DNA of 64,000 bases from Actinomyces capricornis (lineage in GTDB: Bacteria; Actinomycetota; Actinomycetes; Actinomycetales; Actinomycetaceae): assembly GCF_019974135.1 (NCBI RefSeq), contig NZ_AP025017.1:1736001-1800000 (forward strand), given 5' to 3'. The translations under genes and the position numbers were made by a program. How positions within the stretch are numbered: position 1 is the first letter of the stretch; each line of letters starts with the position of its first letter. The notes under the pieces are model-generated. The model saw nothing but the letters and a program-made list of their open reading frames with translations. It ran no database searches and was not told the DNA's origin. Below, piece by piece: positions 50,889 through 60,183 of this stretch.

Positions 50889-51662
50889 ATGGGAACCGCA
50901 CTTGTCACCGGGGCCACCAGTGGGCTCGGACTGGAGTTCGCCTGGCAGCTCGCCCAGGCCCACCACGACCTCGTCCTGGTCGCGCGCACCGATGATCGGC
51001 TGCGGGCGGTGGCCGAGGAGCTGCGGCAGTTCGCCGGCGTCCAGGCCGAGGTCCTGCCCGCCGATCTGGCTGACCGCGCCGACCTGGAGCGGGTGGCCCA
51101 GCGCCTGCGCGACCGCGAGCATCCCGTGGGCCTGCTGGTCAACAACGCGGGCTTCGGCCTGGGCCAGGGCTTCGTAGGAGGCGACCTCGCGCGCGAGGAG
51201 CGCGCCCTGGATGTCATGGTCCGGGCGGTCCTGGTCCTGTCCCACGCCGCTTCCGAGGGGATGGTCGAGCGCGGTCGCGGGGCCATCCTCAACGTCTCCT
51301 CCATGACCGCGCGCACGGCCATGGGCACCTACGCCGCCCACAAGGCCTGGGTGCTCAGCTTCACCGAGGGGCTCGCCTCGGACCTCGCCGGCACCGGGGT
51401 GAGTGCCACCGCGCTGTGCCCGGGGCTGGTGCACACCGGCTTCCACAGCGCCGCCGGCGTGGACGAGGGGAGCTGGAAGGGCCCGGTATGGCTCGACGCC
51501 GAGCGCGTGGCCGAGGAGGGGCTGGCGGCCGTGCGGCGCGGCCAGGTCATCTGCACCCCCAGCCTGCGCTACCGGGGGGCCAGTGCGCTCCTGCGCACCG
51601 CTCCGCGCTGGCTGGTGCGGCGCGTGGCGGGGACCGGCGCGGCCGGCCATCCCCGGGTCTAG
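50889..51662 (+). CDS. Short-chain dehydrogenase/reductase
   Basis: 257 aa NAD(P)-dependent oxidoreductase of the classical SDR group. Cofactor motif TGATSGLG (TGxxxGxG) at about 7-14, an Arg at the end of strand 2 (VARTD) that favours NADP, NNAG at about 84-87, the catalytic Ser in NVSSMTA and YAAHK (Tyr-x-x-x-Lys) near 144-148. The C-terminal part ends in a basic, possibly membrane-associated segment (TAPRWLVRRVAG). Substrate unknown. Not in an operon with the thiol peroxidase gene, which has its own promoter. Confidence 0.88.
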   Translation: MGTALVTGATSGLGLEFAWQLAQAHHDLVLVARTDDRLRAVAEELRQFAGVQAEVLPADLADRADLERVAQRLRDREHPVGLLVNNAGFGLGQGFVGGDLAREERALDVMVRAVLVLSHAASEGMVERGRGAILNVSSMTARTAMGTYAAHKAWVLSFTEGLASDLAGTGVSATALCPGLVHTGFHSAAGVDEGSWKGPVWLDAERVAEEGLAAVRRGQVICTPSLRYRGASALLRTAPRWLVRRVAGTGAAGHPRV

Positions 51663-51753
51663 GGCGGGGTCTGGCTGGGAGGCCGGCCCGCCAGTCTCTC
51701 AGCGGCCAGCGGAAACCCGGCGCTCAGCACTGGCGCGGGGGTCGCAGACCTGG

Positions 51754-51759
51754 GACGAT
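51754..51759 (+). promoter_or_regulatory. -10 box of a leaderless promoter (tpx)
   Basis: GACGAT, 6 nt before ATG 51766; no ribosome site is present. Confidence 0.45.
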
Positions 51760-51765
51760 CGGCCC

Positions 51766-52263
51766 ATGGCTTCAATCACTTTCCAGGGAACCCCGGCGAA
51801 CACCGTCGGCGAGCTCCCCGCCGTGGGCAGTGCTGCCCCCTCCTTCGACCTTGTTGGCGCTGAGCTCGACGCCGTCACCAGCGACTCCCTGCGGGGACGC
51901 CGAGTGGTGCTCAACATCTTCCCCTCCGTGGACACCGGCGTGTGCGCGGCCTCGGTGCGCCAGTTCAACCAGCTCGCCTCCGAGCTGGCGGACACCACGG
52001 TCGTCTGCGTCTCGGCCGACCTGCCCTTCGCGGCCGCCCGCTTCTGCGGGGCCGAGGGGCTGGACAACGTCATCACCGCCTCGACCTTCCGATCCACCTT
52101 CGGCGACGACTACGGGGTCGCCATGGCCGACTCCCCCCTGGCCGGGCTGATGTCCCGCGCCATCGTCGTGCTCGACGCCGAGGGCACGGTCCTGTACACC
52201 GAGCAGGTGCCGGAGATCGGCCAGGAGCCCGACTACGACGCCGCCGTGGCCGCCCTGTCCTGA
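51766..52263 (+). CDS. tpx: Thiol peroxidase (atypical 2-Cys peroxiredoxin)
   Basis: 165 aa. Reduces hydrogen and organic peroxides using thioredoxin. The peroxidatic Cys is in SVDTGVCAAS (about residue 60), the resolving Cys in PFAAARFCGAEG (about 94), and the active-site Thr and Arg positions (VDT, STFRS) are present, as in Tpx. The segment ASITFQGTPANTVGELPAVGS is the family's start. ATG 51766 is leaderless by spacing. The gene ends 12 bp before the 68-bp palindrome. Confidence 0.94.
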   Translation: MASITFQGTPANTVGELPAVGSAAPSFDLVGAELDAVTSDSLRGRRVVLNIFPSVDTGVCAASVRQFNQLASELADTTVVCVSADLPFAAARFCGAEGLDNVITASTFRSTFGDDYGVAMADSPLAGLMSRAIVVLDAEGTVLYTEQVPEIGQEPDYDAAVAALS

Positions 52264-52275
52264 TCCTCCCCACTT

Positions 52276-52343
52276 TTCGACAATTTGCATGAGATCGGCC
52301 TTTTCCAGCGCTGGAAAAGGCCGATCTCATGCAAATTGTCGAA
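52276..52343. repeat. Perfect 68-bp palindrome upstream of pyrE
   Basis: The left arm 52276-52309 and right arm 52310-52343 are exact reverse complements over 34 bp with no spacer (centre CCAGC/GCTGG). The arms run TTCGACAATTTGCATGAG towards the centre. It is more AT-rich than its surroundings. It starts 12 bp after the tpx stop and ends 11 bp before the -10 box of pyrE, covering the place where a -35 would be. Confidence 0.9.
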
Positions 52344-52354
52344 GGTTGCGGGGG

Positions 52355-52360
52355 TACGAT
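52355..52360 (+). promoter_or_regulatory. -10 box of a leaderless promoter (pyrE)
   Basis: TACGAT, 7 nt before GTG 52368, placed 11 bp after the end of the 68-bp palindrome. Confidence 0.55.
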
Positions 52361-52367
52361 CGGTGGT

Positions 52368-52937
52368 GTGAGCACCAATGATTCCCACCGCGCCCGTCTG
52401 GCCGGCCTTGTCAGCGAGCTCGCCGTCGTGCGCGGCGCCGTCACCCTCGCCTCCGGACTGGAGTCCGACTTCTACGTCGACATGCGCCGGGCCACGCTCC
52501 ACCACGAGGCCGCCCCCCTCATCGGCCACGTCATGCTCGACATGCTGGAGGAGGCGGGCCTGGGCACCGACGAGATCGACGCCGTGGGCGGGCTGACCAT
52601 GGGCGCCGACCCGGTGGCCACCGCCATGCTCCATGCCGCCGCCTCGCGCGGCCTGGACCTCGACGCCTTCGTGGTGCGCAAGGCCGCCAAGGACCACGGG
52701 ATGAAGCGCCGCATCGAGGGGCCGGAGGTCGCCGGGCGCGAGGTCGTGGTCCTGGAGGACACCTCCACCACCGGGGGCTCGCCCCTGGAGGCGGTCGAGG
52801 CCCTGCGCGAGGCCGGGGCCACGGTGCGGGCCGTGGCCGTCGTCGTGGACCGCGACACCGGCGCCCGCGAGCGCATCGAGGCCACAGGCCTGCCCTACCA
52901 CGCCGCGCTGGGCCTGGCCGATCTCGGGCTGGCGTGA
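52368..52937 (+). CDS. pyrE: Orotate phosphoribosyltransferase
   Basis: 189 aa. Joins orotate to PRPP to make OMP, the fifth step of pyrimidine synthesis. The PRPP-binding motif VVVLEDTSTTGGSPLEA is at about 124-140, and ASGLESDFYVDMRR and GGLTMGADPVATAML are typical of PyrE. GTG 52368 was preferred over an ATG 39 nt upstream, because that one lies inside the palindrome and before the -10 box. The stop overlaps the methyltransferase start (GTGA). Confidence 0.93.
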   Translation: MSTNDSHRARLAGLVSELAVVRGAVTLASGLESDFYVDMRRATLHHEAAPLIGHVMLDMLEEAGLGTDEIDAVGGLTMGADPVATAMLHAAASRGLDLDAFVVRKAAKDHGMKRRIEGPEVAGREVVVLEDTSTTGGSPLEAVEALREAGATVRAVAVVVDRDTGARERIEATGLPYHAALGLADLGLA

Positions 52938-53716
52938 GCCCACGACGGCGCGCACTCGCGCCCCTGCCCGAGGGGGAGCACGACCCAGCCGCACCTGCCC
53001 GCCGCGGGCCGGGCCGGCACAGCGGCCCGAGCGGGCCGACCGGGTTCGAGGCGCAGCGGGCCCCCGGCGAGCCAGAGGCCGATACCCCTGCCGACAGCCG
53101 TGACATCGGCGTGGGACCATGGCCCGGGGGAGCGCAGGCCTGGCCCACCGACCCCCGCTACGACCCCGTGCTGCTCGCCGAGGGCGACCGGCGAAACGTC
53201 GTCGACCGCTACCGGTACTGGACGGTGGAGGCGATCCGCGCCGACCTGGCCGCGCGGGCCCACCGCCTGCACATCGCCATCGAGAACGTCAGCCAGGACC
53301 TCAACATCGGCTCCATCGTGCGCAGCGCCAACGCCTTCAACGTGGGCCGGGTCCACATCATCGGCAGGCGCCGCTGGAACAAGCGCGGCGCCATGGTCAC
53401 CAACCGCTACTTGGATGTGCGCCACCACACCGAGCCCGGTGCTCTGCTGGCCTGGGCGCGCGACGAGGGCTACGAGGTGGTCGGCATCGACAACGGCCCG
53501 GGGGCCGGGCAGCTGGAGGCCGCCGTGCTGCCCGAGCGCTGCCTCATGGTCTTCGGCTCCGAGGGGGAGGGGATCAGCCCGGAGCTGGCCGCCGGCTGCG
53601 CGCGGATGCTGCGCATCGGCCAGTACGGCTCGACCCGCTCCATCAACGTGGCCGCCGCGGCCGCTGTGGCCATGCACACCTGGGTCCTCCAGCATGCGGG
53701 CCCGGCCCCCGACTGA
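52934..53716 (+). CDS. SpoU/TrmH-family RNA 2'-O-methyltransferase
   Basis: 260 aa. Transfers methyl from SAM to a ribose 2'-OH in tRNA or rRNA. The three SPOUT motifs are present: NIGSIVRSANAFNVGRVHIIG, MVFGSEGEGIS, and YGSTRSINVAAAAAVAMHTW that forms the knot. The first 85 residues are disordered and Pro/Gly/Arg-rich, longer than usual. Start GTG 52934 overlaps pyrE, so the two are coupled. Which RNA position is modified cannot be told. Confidence 0.88.
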   Translation: MSPRRRALAPLPEGEHDPAAPARRGPGRHSGPSGPTGFEAQRAPGEPEADTPADSRDIGVGPWPGGAQAWPTDPRYDPVLLAEGDRRNVVDRYRYWTVEAIRADLAARAHRLHIAIENVSQDLNIGSIVRSANAFNVGRVHIIGRRRWNKRGAMVTNRYLDVRHHTEPGALLAWARDEGYEVVGIDNGPGAGQLEAAVLPERCLMVFGSEGEGISPELAAGCARMLRIGQYGSTRSINVAAAAAVAMHTWVLQHAGPAPD

Positions 53717-53728
53717 GGCCACCCCGGG

Positions 53729-53811
53729 CTGCACATCTTCGGATGGGGAGCCGACGTGATCATGTGGAGAGGTCGGGATCCCCGGCCCGCGTGCGCCCTG
53801 AAGACGTGCAG
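53729..53811. repeat. MITE-like inverted-repeat element, copy 3
   Basis: CTGCACATCTTC (53729-53740) and GAAGACGTGCAG (53800-53811) are the same ends as the two copies at 129-327, with one change. It is 83 bp and lies 12 bp after the methyltransferase stop. Confidence 0.7.
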
Positions 53812-53933
53812 CGGGGGGAGGGCCGGGGGCGCGCCGGGCGGGCCCGGGACCATCAGCCGGTACACCTGGCTCCAGAATCATGGAAGAATCAGCACCGCAC
53901 CACTGAACCATCACGAATACCAGGAGGCACCCA

Positions 53934-54983
53934 GTGGCCATTGCAACCCCGGAGTCCTACGCCGACATGCTTGACCGCGCCAAGGCTGGCAAGTACGCCA
54001 TCCCCGCGATCAACGTCACCTCCTCCCAGACACTGTCCGCCGCCCTCAAGGGCTTCGCCGACGCCGAGTCTGACGGCATCGTCCAGATCTCCAACGGTGG
54101 TGCGGCCTACTGGTCCGGCTCCTCGCGCGCCGACAAGGTCAAGGGCTCCATCGCCTTCGCCGCCTACGCCCGCGCCGTGGGCGACCTCTACCCCGGCACC
54201 ATCGCCCTGCACACCGACCACTGCCCCAAGGCCATGCTGGAGCCCTGGATCCTCCCGCTGCTGGAGATCGAGGCCGAGCAGGTCAAGCGCGGTGAGCAGC
54301 CGATGTTCAACTCCCACATGTGGGACGGTTCGGCCGAGTCCCTGGACGACAACATCGAGATCGCCGTGGACATGCTGGCCCGCGCCAAGGCCGCCAACGT
54401 CATCCTCGAGATCGAGATCGGCGCCGTGGGCGGCGAGGAGGACGGCATCACCGGCGACGAGAACGCCAACCTCTACACCACTGCCGACGACGCCTGGCGC
54501 GCCATCGAGGCCCTGGGCCTGGGCGAGAACGGCCGCTACATCACCGCCCTGACCTTCGGCAACGTGCACGGCTCCTACAAGCCCGGCCACGTCAAGCTGC
54601 GCCCCGAGATCCTGGGCGAGATCCAGGACGAGTGCGCCAAGCGCCTGGGCGACCGCCTGTCCAGCAAGGTCGGGGACAAGGCCTCCCCCTTCGACCTGGT
54701 CATGCACGGCGGCTCCGGCTCCACCGACGAGGAGATCGCCACCGCGGTGCGCAACGGCGTCATCAAGATGAACGTCGACACCGACACCCAGTACGCCTAC
54801 ACCCGCCCCGTCGTGGACTGGATGCTCACCAACTACGAGGGTGTGCTGAAGATCGACGGCGAGGTCGGCAACAAGAAGAAGTATGACCCCCGCGCCTGGG
54901 GCAAGGCCGCCGAGGAGGGCATGGCCGCCCGCGTGGTCGAGGCCTGCGAGCGCCTGGGCTCGGTGGGCTCGGCCAAGCGCTGA
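53934..54983 (+). CDS. fbaA: Class II fructose-bisphosphate aldolase
   Basis: 349 aa. Cleaves fructose 1,6-bisphosphate in glycolysis, or forms it in gluconeogenesis, using Zn. The start AIATPESYADMLDRAKAGKYAIPAINVTSSQT matches actinobacterial enzymes. Conserved elements are HTDHCPK with the zinc His and catalytic Asp, EIEIGAVGGEEDG, NVHGSYKPG and MHGGSGST. GTG 53934 has AGGAGG upstream. A strong hairpin follows the stop. With PEP carboxykinase at 61135 it would allow both directions of carbon flow. Confidence 0.95.
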   Translation: MAIATPESYADMLDRAKAGKYAIPAINVTSSQTLSAALKGFADAESDGIVQISNGGAAYWSGSSRADKVKGSIAFAAYARAVGDLYPGTIALHTDHCPKAMLEPWILPLLEIEAEQVKRGEQPMFNSHMWDGSAESLDDNIEIAVDMLARAKAANVILEIEIGAVGGEEDGITGDENANLYTTADDAWRAIEALGLGENGRYITALTFGNVHGSYKPGHVKLRPEILGEIQDECAKRLGDRLSSKVGDKASPFDLVMHGGSGSTDEEIATAVRNGVIKMNVDTDTQYAYTRPVVDWMLTNYEGVLKIDGEVGNKKKYDPRAWGKAAEEGMAARVVEACERLGSVGSAKR

Positions 54984-56579
<1,596 letters not shown>

Positions 56580-56652
56580 GTGTACTGACCGGTTGTCTGG
56601 TTACGGGGCTGTCGTACCGCGGGGGCGCCGCGGCCGCGGCCGGGGCTGATAC

Positions 56653-56717
56653 GCGAGTGCGGGGTACAGAATGCGAGTACCCCGCACTCGCTGCCTGTAC
56701 CCCGCACTCGCATTCTG
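56653..56717. repeat. Nested intergenic inverted repeats between purA and the LppM-like genes
   Basis: GCGAGTGCGGGGTAC (56653-56667) pairs perfectly with GTACCCCGCACTCGC at 56677-56691, and the latter is repeated exactly at 56697-56711. A second pair, CAGAATGCGAGT (56667-56678) and ACTCGCATTCTG (56706-56717), allows a different fold. The region lies between convergent genes. Confidence 0.7.
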
Positions 56718-56749
56718 CGACGGCGTGTGATGACCCGTGGGCGCCTGAC

Positions 56750-57799
56750 CTACTGCTGGAAGCGGGAGGGGTCCTCCGGCTGCTGCCAGGGCTGGGGCTG
56801 CTGGGGCTGCGGTACTGCACTGTCGGGTGCCTGGGGTGCGGCGGGCCACGGCTGCTGGGGAGCCTGCGGCACCGGCCCCTGACCGGGGGTCTCCTGCCAG
56901 GCCCCGGGCTGCTGGGGGAGCCCGCCGTCGACCGGCGCGGCGGGGCTCTGGGGGCCGATCGGCGCCGCTGCGGCGGCCTGGGGCTGCGGTGTGGCGCTGT
57001 CGGGCATCTGGGGCGCGGCGGGGAACGGTCCGGCGGCCTGCGGGGCACCGGGGTCGGGCAGGACGGCCGGCCCGGGCTGGGGCGCCGCACTCGGGGGGAG
57101 CCCGGCAGCGTCCCCTGCGGCAGCGCCGGCCTTCCTCCGGCCGAGCAGGACGATCGCCACGATGGCCCCGGCAATCACCAGCACCCCGATCACCCCGAGG
57201 ATGATCCACAGCCACGGAATGCCCGAGGGCGAGTCCTGGCCGCGCACGACGTGGCCGCCAATGGAGTCGAAGGACACCGAGTTGCCCGTGACCGTTCCGC
57301 CGTCGGACTCGGTGACCTCCCCGGGGAAGGTGACGGTCAGGCTCATCCTGACCTCATCAGAGCCGGCGAAATCGCTGGTGTCCACGACATACTCGTCGTC
57401 CTCATGGGTGATGAGGCCCTTGGTCTGGGAGATCGGCTCGGAGCCCGTGACCTTGCAGGTGCGCATGCCGTCCTCCTCGGTGAACTCGGCCGTTCCGTTG
57501 CTGAGCCGGGTGCCGCCCGAGGAGAAGGACTCGATCGAGCACTGGTCCTGCGTGATCCGCGGCGTGCTCGACCGGTCGATGAACACCATCTTCAGGGAGT
57601 AGGTGTCATCGGAGTTGATGGTGATATCGAAGGAGATGTCGTAGTCGTCCTGCGTGCTGCTGCTCGCCGCCAGGGCGTGCCCGAGGGGGGAGGGCAGGGT
57701 CAGGACCAGCGCCAGCATGAGGGGCAGGACCAGTGGAAGGGACTGCGCGAGCGCGCGGAGCGCACGGTGGGCGCGGCGCACGGAGGACACGGGGTTCAT
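56750..57799 (-). CDS. LppM-like membrane protein with long Pro/Gln tail (copy 1)
   Basis: 349 aa from ATG 57799. Signal sequence (about 12-40), then an outside LppM-like domain with repeated beta elements: DISFDITINSDDTYSLKMVFID, a disulphide-type pair of cysteines, THEDDEYVVDTS and MSLTVTFPGEVTESDGGTV. One helix follows (LWIILGVIGVLVIAGAIVAIVLL), then about 120 cytoplasmic residues rich in Pro, Ala and Gln. First described for mycobacterial LppM; the role may be in lipid or envelope handling. Last of four related genes on this strand; identical leaderless promoter to copy 2. Confidence 0.78.
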   Translation of the reverse strand: MNPVSSVRRAHRALRALAQSLPLVLPLMLALVLTLPSPLGHALAASSSTQDDYDISFDITINSDDTYSLKMVFIDRSSTPRITQDQCSIESFSSGGTRLSNGTAEFTEEDGMRTCKVTGSEPISQTKGLITHEDDEYVVDTSDFAGSDEVRMSLTVTFPGEVTESDGGTVTGNSVSFDSIGGHVVRGQDSPSGIPWLWIILGVIGVLVIAGAIVAIVLLGRRKAGAAAGDAAGLPPSAAPQPGPAVLPDPGAPQAAGPFPAAPQMPDSATPQPQAAAAAPIGPQSPAAPVDGGLPQQPGAWQETPGQGPVPQAPQQPWPAAPQAPDSAVPQPQQPQPWQQPEDPSRFQQ

Positions 57800-57805
57800 G
57801 GCACC

Positions 57806-57811
57806 ACCGTA
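57806..57811 (-). promoter_or_regulatory. -10 box of a leaderless promoter (LppM-like copy 1)
   Basis: TACGGT then GGTGCC then ATG 57799 on the minus strand; the same 15 bases occur at copy 2. Confidence 0.6.
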
Positions 57812-57909
57812 GCCGCAGCGTGATCTTCCTGTGAATTCAGCGGGGCTCACTCCACTGCGGATCCCCACTGGATCCCCAGTGCGGACGACCATTGCGCGGC
57901 GGTGAAGGC

Positions 57910-57946
57910 CTCGGGCCCCGACCAGCGGTGCTGGTCGGGGCCCGAG
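57910..57946 (-). terminator. Terminator of LppM-like copy 2
   Basis: CTCGGGCCCCGACCAG (57910-57925), a 5-nt loop and CTGGTCGGGGCCCGAG (57931-57946): a perfect 16-bp stem about 30 bp after the stop of the gene at 57977. Confidence 0.7.
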
Positions 57947-57976
57947 GACGGCGGGGCGGCTGAGGGCCGGATCGGC

Positions 57977-58744
57977 TCACTGCTGCGGGTACTGGCCCTG
58001 GGGCGGGTACTGCCCACCGGGCTGCTGTGGGAACGGAGGCTGCCCACCGGGAGCGCCGGGCTGACCGGGCGCCGCATAGGGCTGGGCGAACTGAGGCTGC
58101 GAGTTCTGCTTCTTCCTACCCTTGAGCACGATGGCCACGATGGCGCCCACCACAGCGGCCACAATGACCAGGCCGATGAGGATCCACATCCACGGCAGGC
58201 CGGCGGAGTCCTTGCCGCGCACCACCTGCTGGTTGAGCTTGTCGAAGGACACGGTGTTGCCCTCCACCGTGCCTCCGGCCGCCTCGGTGACCTCACCGGG
58301 GAAGGTCACCGAGTAGGCGATCTCGACGCTGCCGGTGTCGCCCGAGGTGGAGCTCATGTCCACGACGTACTCGTCGCCCTCGTGGGTGATCACTCCATCG
58401 CTGTCCGAGATCGGCCCGCTTCCCTCGATGATGCAGGTGCGCTTGCCGCCCTCCTCGGTGAAGGTGGTCGTGGCATTATCGGGCACATTCCCGCTGCTGC
58501 TGGAGGACTCCTGGGCGGCCGTGCAGTTCTCCTCGGTGAAGATCGCCGGATCGGAGCTGTCCACAATGGTGACCTTGGCGTCATAGGTGTCATCCGGCTT
58601 GACCGTGAGATCGATGGAGATCGTGTAGTCGATACCCATGCCGGATGCCGCATGAGCCGGAGCCACGGTCAGCGTGGAGACGAGGAGGAGCAGGAGCGCG
58701 GCGATGACGGCCCGCGCGCTGCGCATTGGGGAGGAGAGAGTCAT
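57977..58744 (-). CDS. LppM-like membrane protein (copy 2)
   Basis: 255 aa from ATG 58744. Signal peptide (VIAALLLLLVSTLTVAPAHA) followed by the LppM-like domain (YTISIDLTVKPDDTYDAKVTIVD, THEGDEYVVDMS, IAYSVTFPGEVTEAAGGTVEGNTVSFD), a helix (MWILIGLVIVAAVVGAIVAIVL), a basic turn GRKKQ and a short Gln/Pro/Gly tail. Closest relative of copy 1. Own promoter and terminator, so it can be expressed alone. Confidence 0.78.
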   Translation of the reverse strand: MTLSSPMRSARAVIAALLLLLVSTLTVAPAHAASGMGIDYTISIDLTVKPDDTYDAKVTIVDSSDPAIFTEENCTAAQESSSSSGNVPDNATTTFTEEGGKRTCIIEGSGPISDSDGVITHEGDEYVVDMSSTSGDTGSVEIAYSVTFPGEVTEAAGGTVEGNTVSFDKLNQQVVRGKDSAGLPWMWILIGLVIVAAVVGAIVAIVLKGRKKQNSQPQFAQPYAAPGQPGAPGGQPPFPQQPGGQYPPQGQYPQQ

Positions 58745-58750
58745 GGCACC

Positions 58751-58756
58751 ACCGTA
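58751..58756 (-). promoter_or_regulatory. -10 box of a leaderless promoter (LppM-like copy 2)
   Basis: TACGGT, 6 nt before ATG 58744 on the minus strand. Confidence 0.6.
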
Positions 58757-58871
58757 ACGGCCCGGACGGCGCCTGGGAAGGCTCTGCCGATGGTGCATGC
58801 TCCCCACAGCCCGCGCCCCGAGCCCGGTCGCGCAGCCAGGCCGCGATCCCCGCCGCACGGCCCCGGCGGGG

Positions 58872-60050
58872 CTAGTTGTACTGACCGGGGACGTCCGGAG
58901 GACGGTACGGCTCGCTGTGGGGATCGCTGTAGGGCAGCGGCGCCTGGGGCATGTGGCCCGCCTGCGCGGGCGGCGGCACCTGGTAGACGGACGGCGCCTT
59001 GTCCCGGAAGGCGCCATCCGCTCCGGGTCCCGGGGGTGTGTGCTGGACGGGCTGGTAGGGGCCGGCGGGGGAGGGGGAGATGTACCCGGGTGTGGGGGAC
59101 TGGGGGTAGGGCTCGTCGAGCGGGACCTGGGCGGAGCCGGCCCCCATCGCGGCCTCGGGCAGGCCAGGTGAGTCCCCCGTGGTCGGGGGCTGACCCGGCT
59201 GGAGGAACTGGCTGTAACCGGCGCTGGCCGGCGCGGAGGCGACAGGCGGGTACTGGCCCTGAGGAGCCGGTGCGGTCAGCGGGTAGACCGAGGACGGGGA
59301 CGCGCCGGAGGCTGATGGGGCTGAGGGGGCCTGTTCCTGCATGAGGTGGCGGAGAGCAGTGCGCTCGGCCCGCTTGCGCCGGCGGTTGGCCATGATGCTG
59401 ACCACCGTGAGCGCCGTCATGAGGAGGACAAGGGCGGTGACGACGACGGACGCGACCGTCACGGAGAAGACCGAGCCGTCGTGCCCCCGCGCCTCCAGCC
59501 TCTCCGAGGAGCTGGTCACTCCCCGCCAGGTGACGGTGCTGCCATCGATCTCCCCATTGGCGGAGCTCACCTGACCGGGGAAGGTCACCGAGACGTTCGC
59601 CGTCATTCCCGCGGCGGCCTCGGCGCCCCCCGCCTGGGACAGTGCCGAGGGGGACAGGGAGAACACGTACTCGCGCCCCTCATGGGCCACGCTCCAAGCC
59701 GTTCCCTGGTCATCCAGCTCGGACAGGGGGATGGCCGAGCCGCTGATCTCGCAGGCCGGGCTCTTGCCGTGGGTGGTGTAGGTGTAGGTGGTTCGGGTCC
59801 CCGGGGGCAGGGGTGAGGAGTAGGAGGACATCGTCTCCTGTGTGCAGGTCTCCTCCGTGATGAGCTCCAGGCCGGAGGAGTCCCAGACCGTGTAGGTCAG
59901 GTCCACCGTGTCGTCGTCGTGGATGACGACGTCGTACTCCACCCCGCAGGCGGACAGCAGGACGAGGGCGAGCATCGCCGTCGCCCAGCCGAGGGGGCGT
60001 ATCCGGGTGGGCCGGCCGGGCCTGTGCTGAGCCGAGCGGTGAGTCCTCAT
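58872..60050 (-). CDS. LppM-like lipoprotein with cytoplasmic tail (copy 3)
   Basis: 392 aa. The lipobox is LLSACGVEYD (Cys about 35). The LppM-like domain follows (VIHDDDTVDLTYTVWDSSG, YSSPLPPGTRTTYTYTT, ANVSVTFPGQVSSANGEIDGSTVTW), then a helix (VTVASVVVTALVLLMTALTVV), a basic turn NRRRKRAER and about 150 residues rich in Pro, Ser and Gln. Having both a lipid anchor and a C-terminal helix is unusual. ATG 60050 follows TAGACT by 6 nt. Confidence 0.76.
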   Translation of the reverse strand: MRTHRSAQHRPGRPTRIRPLGWATAMLALVLLSACGVEYDVVIHDDDTVDLTYTVWDSSGLELITEETCTQETMSSYSSPLPPGTRTTYTYTTHGKSPACEISGSAIPLSELDDQGTAWSVAHEGREYVFSLSPSALSQAGGAEAAAGMTANVSVTFPGQVSSANGEIDGSTVTWRGVTSSSERLEARGHDGSVFSVTVASVVVTALVLLMTALTVVSIMANRRRKRAERTALRHLMQEQAPSAPSASGASPSSVYPLTAPAPQGQYPPVASAPASAGYSQFLQPGQPPTTGDSPGLPEAAMGAGSAQVPLDEPYPQSPTPGYISPSPAGPYQPVQHTPPGPGADGAFRDKAPSVYQVPPPAQAGHMPQAPLPYSDPHSEPYRPPDVPGQYN

Positions 60051-60056
60051 ACTCCG

Positions 60057-60062
60057 AGTCTA
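60057..60062 (-). promoter_or_regulatory. -10 box of a leaderless promoter (LppM-like copy 3)
   Basis: TAGACT on the minus strand, 6 nt before ATG 60050. Confidence 0.55.
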
Positions 60063-60183
60063 GAGCGAGTGAATCAAGGGGCAATCGTCTTCGGCGCGGT
60101 CTCACGGCCCCTGGGCGTCTCCACGACTGGACGCGGAGCGGCGGGCCGTCAGTGGGATGCGGGAGCGCCGGCACCCGCGGCGC

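Noticed and set aside
52281-52338. ATGCAAAT octamer and AT-rich core in the 68-bp palindrome as a known binding site
   Set aside because: The octamer is a eukaryotic motif; in a bacterium the match is coincidental.
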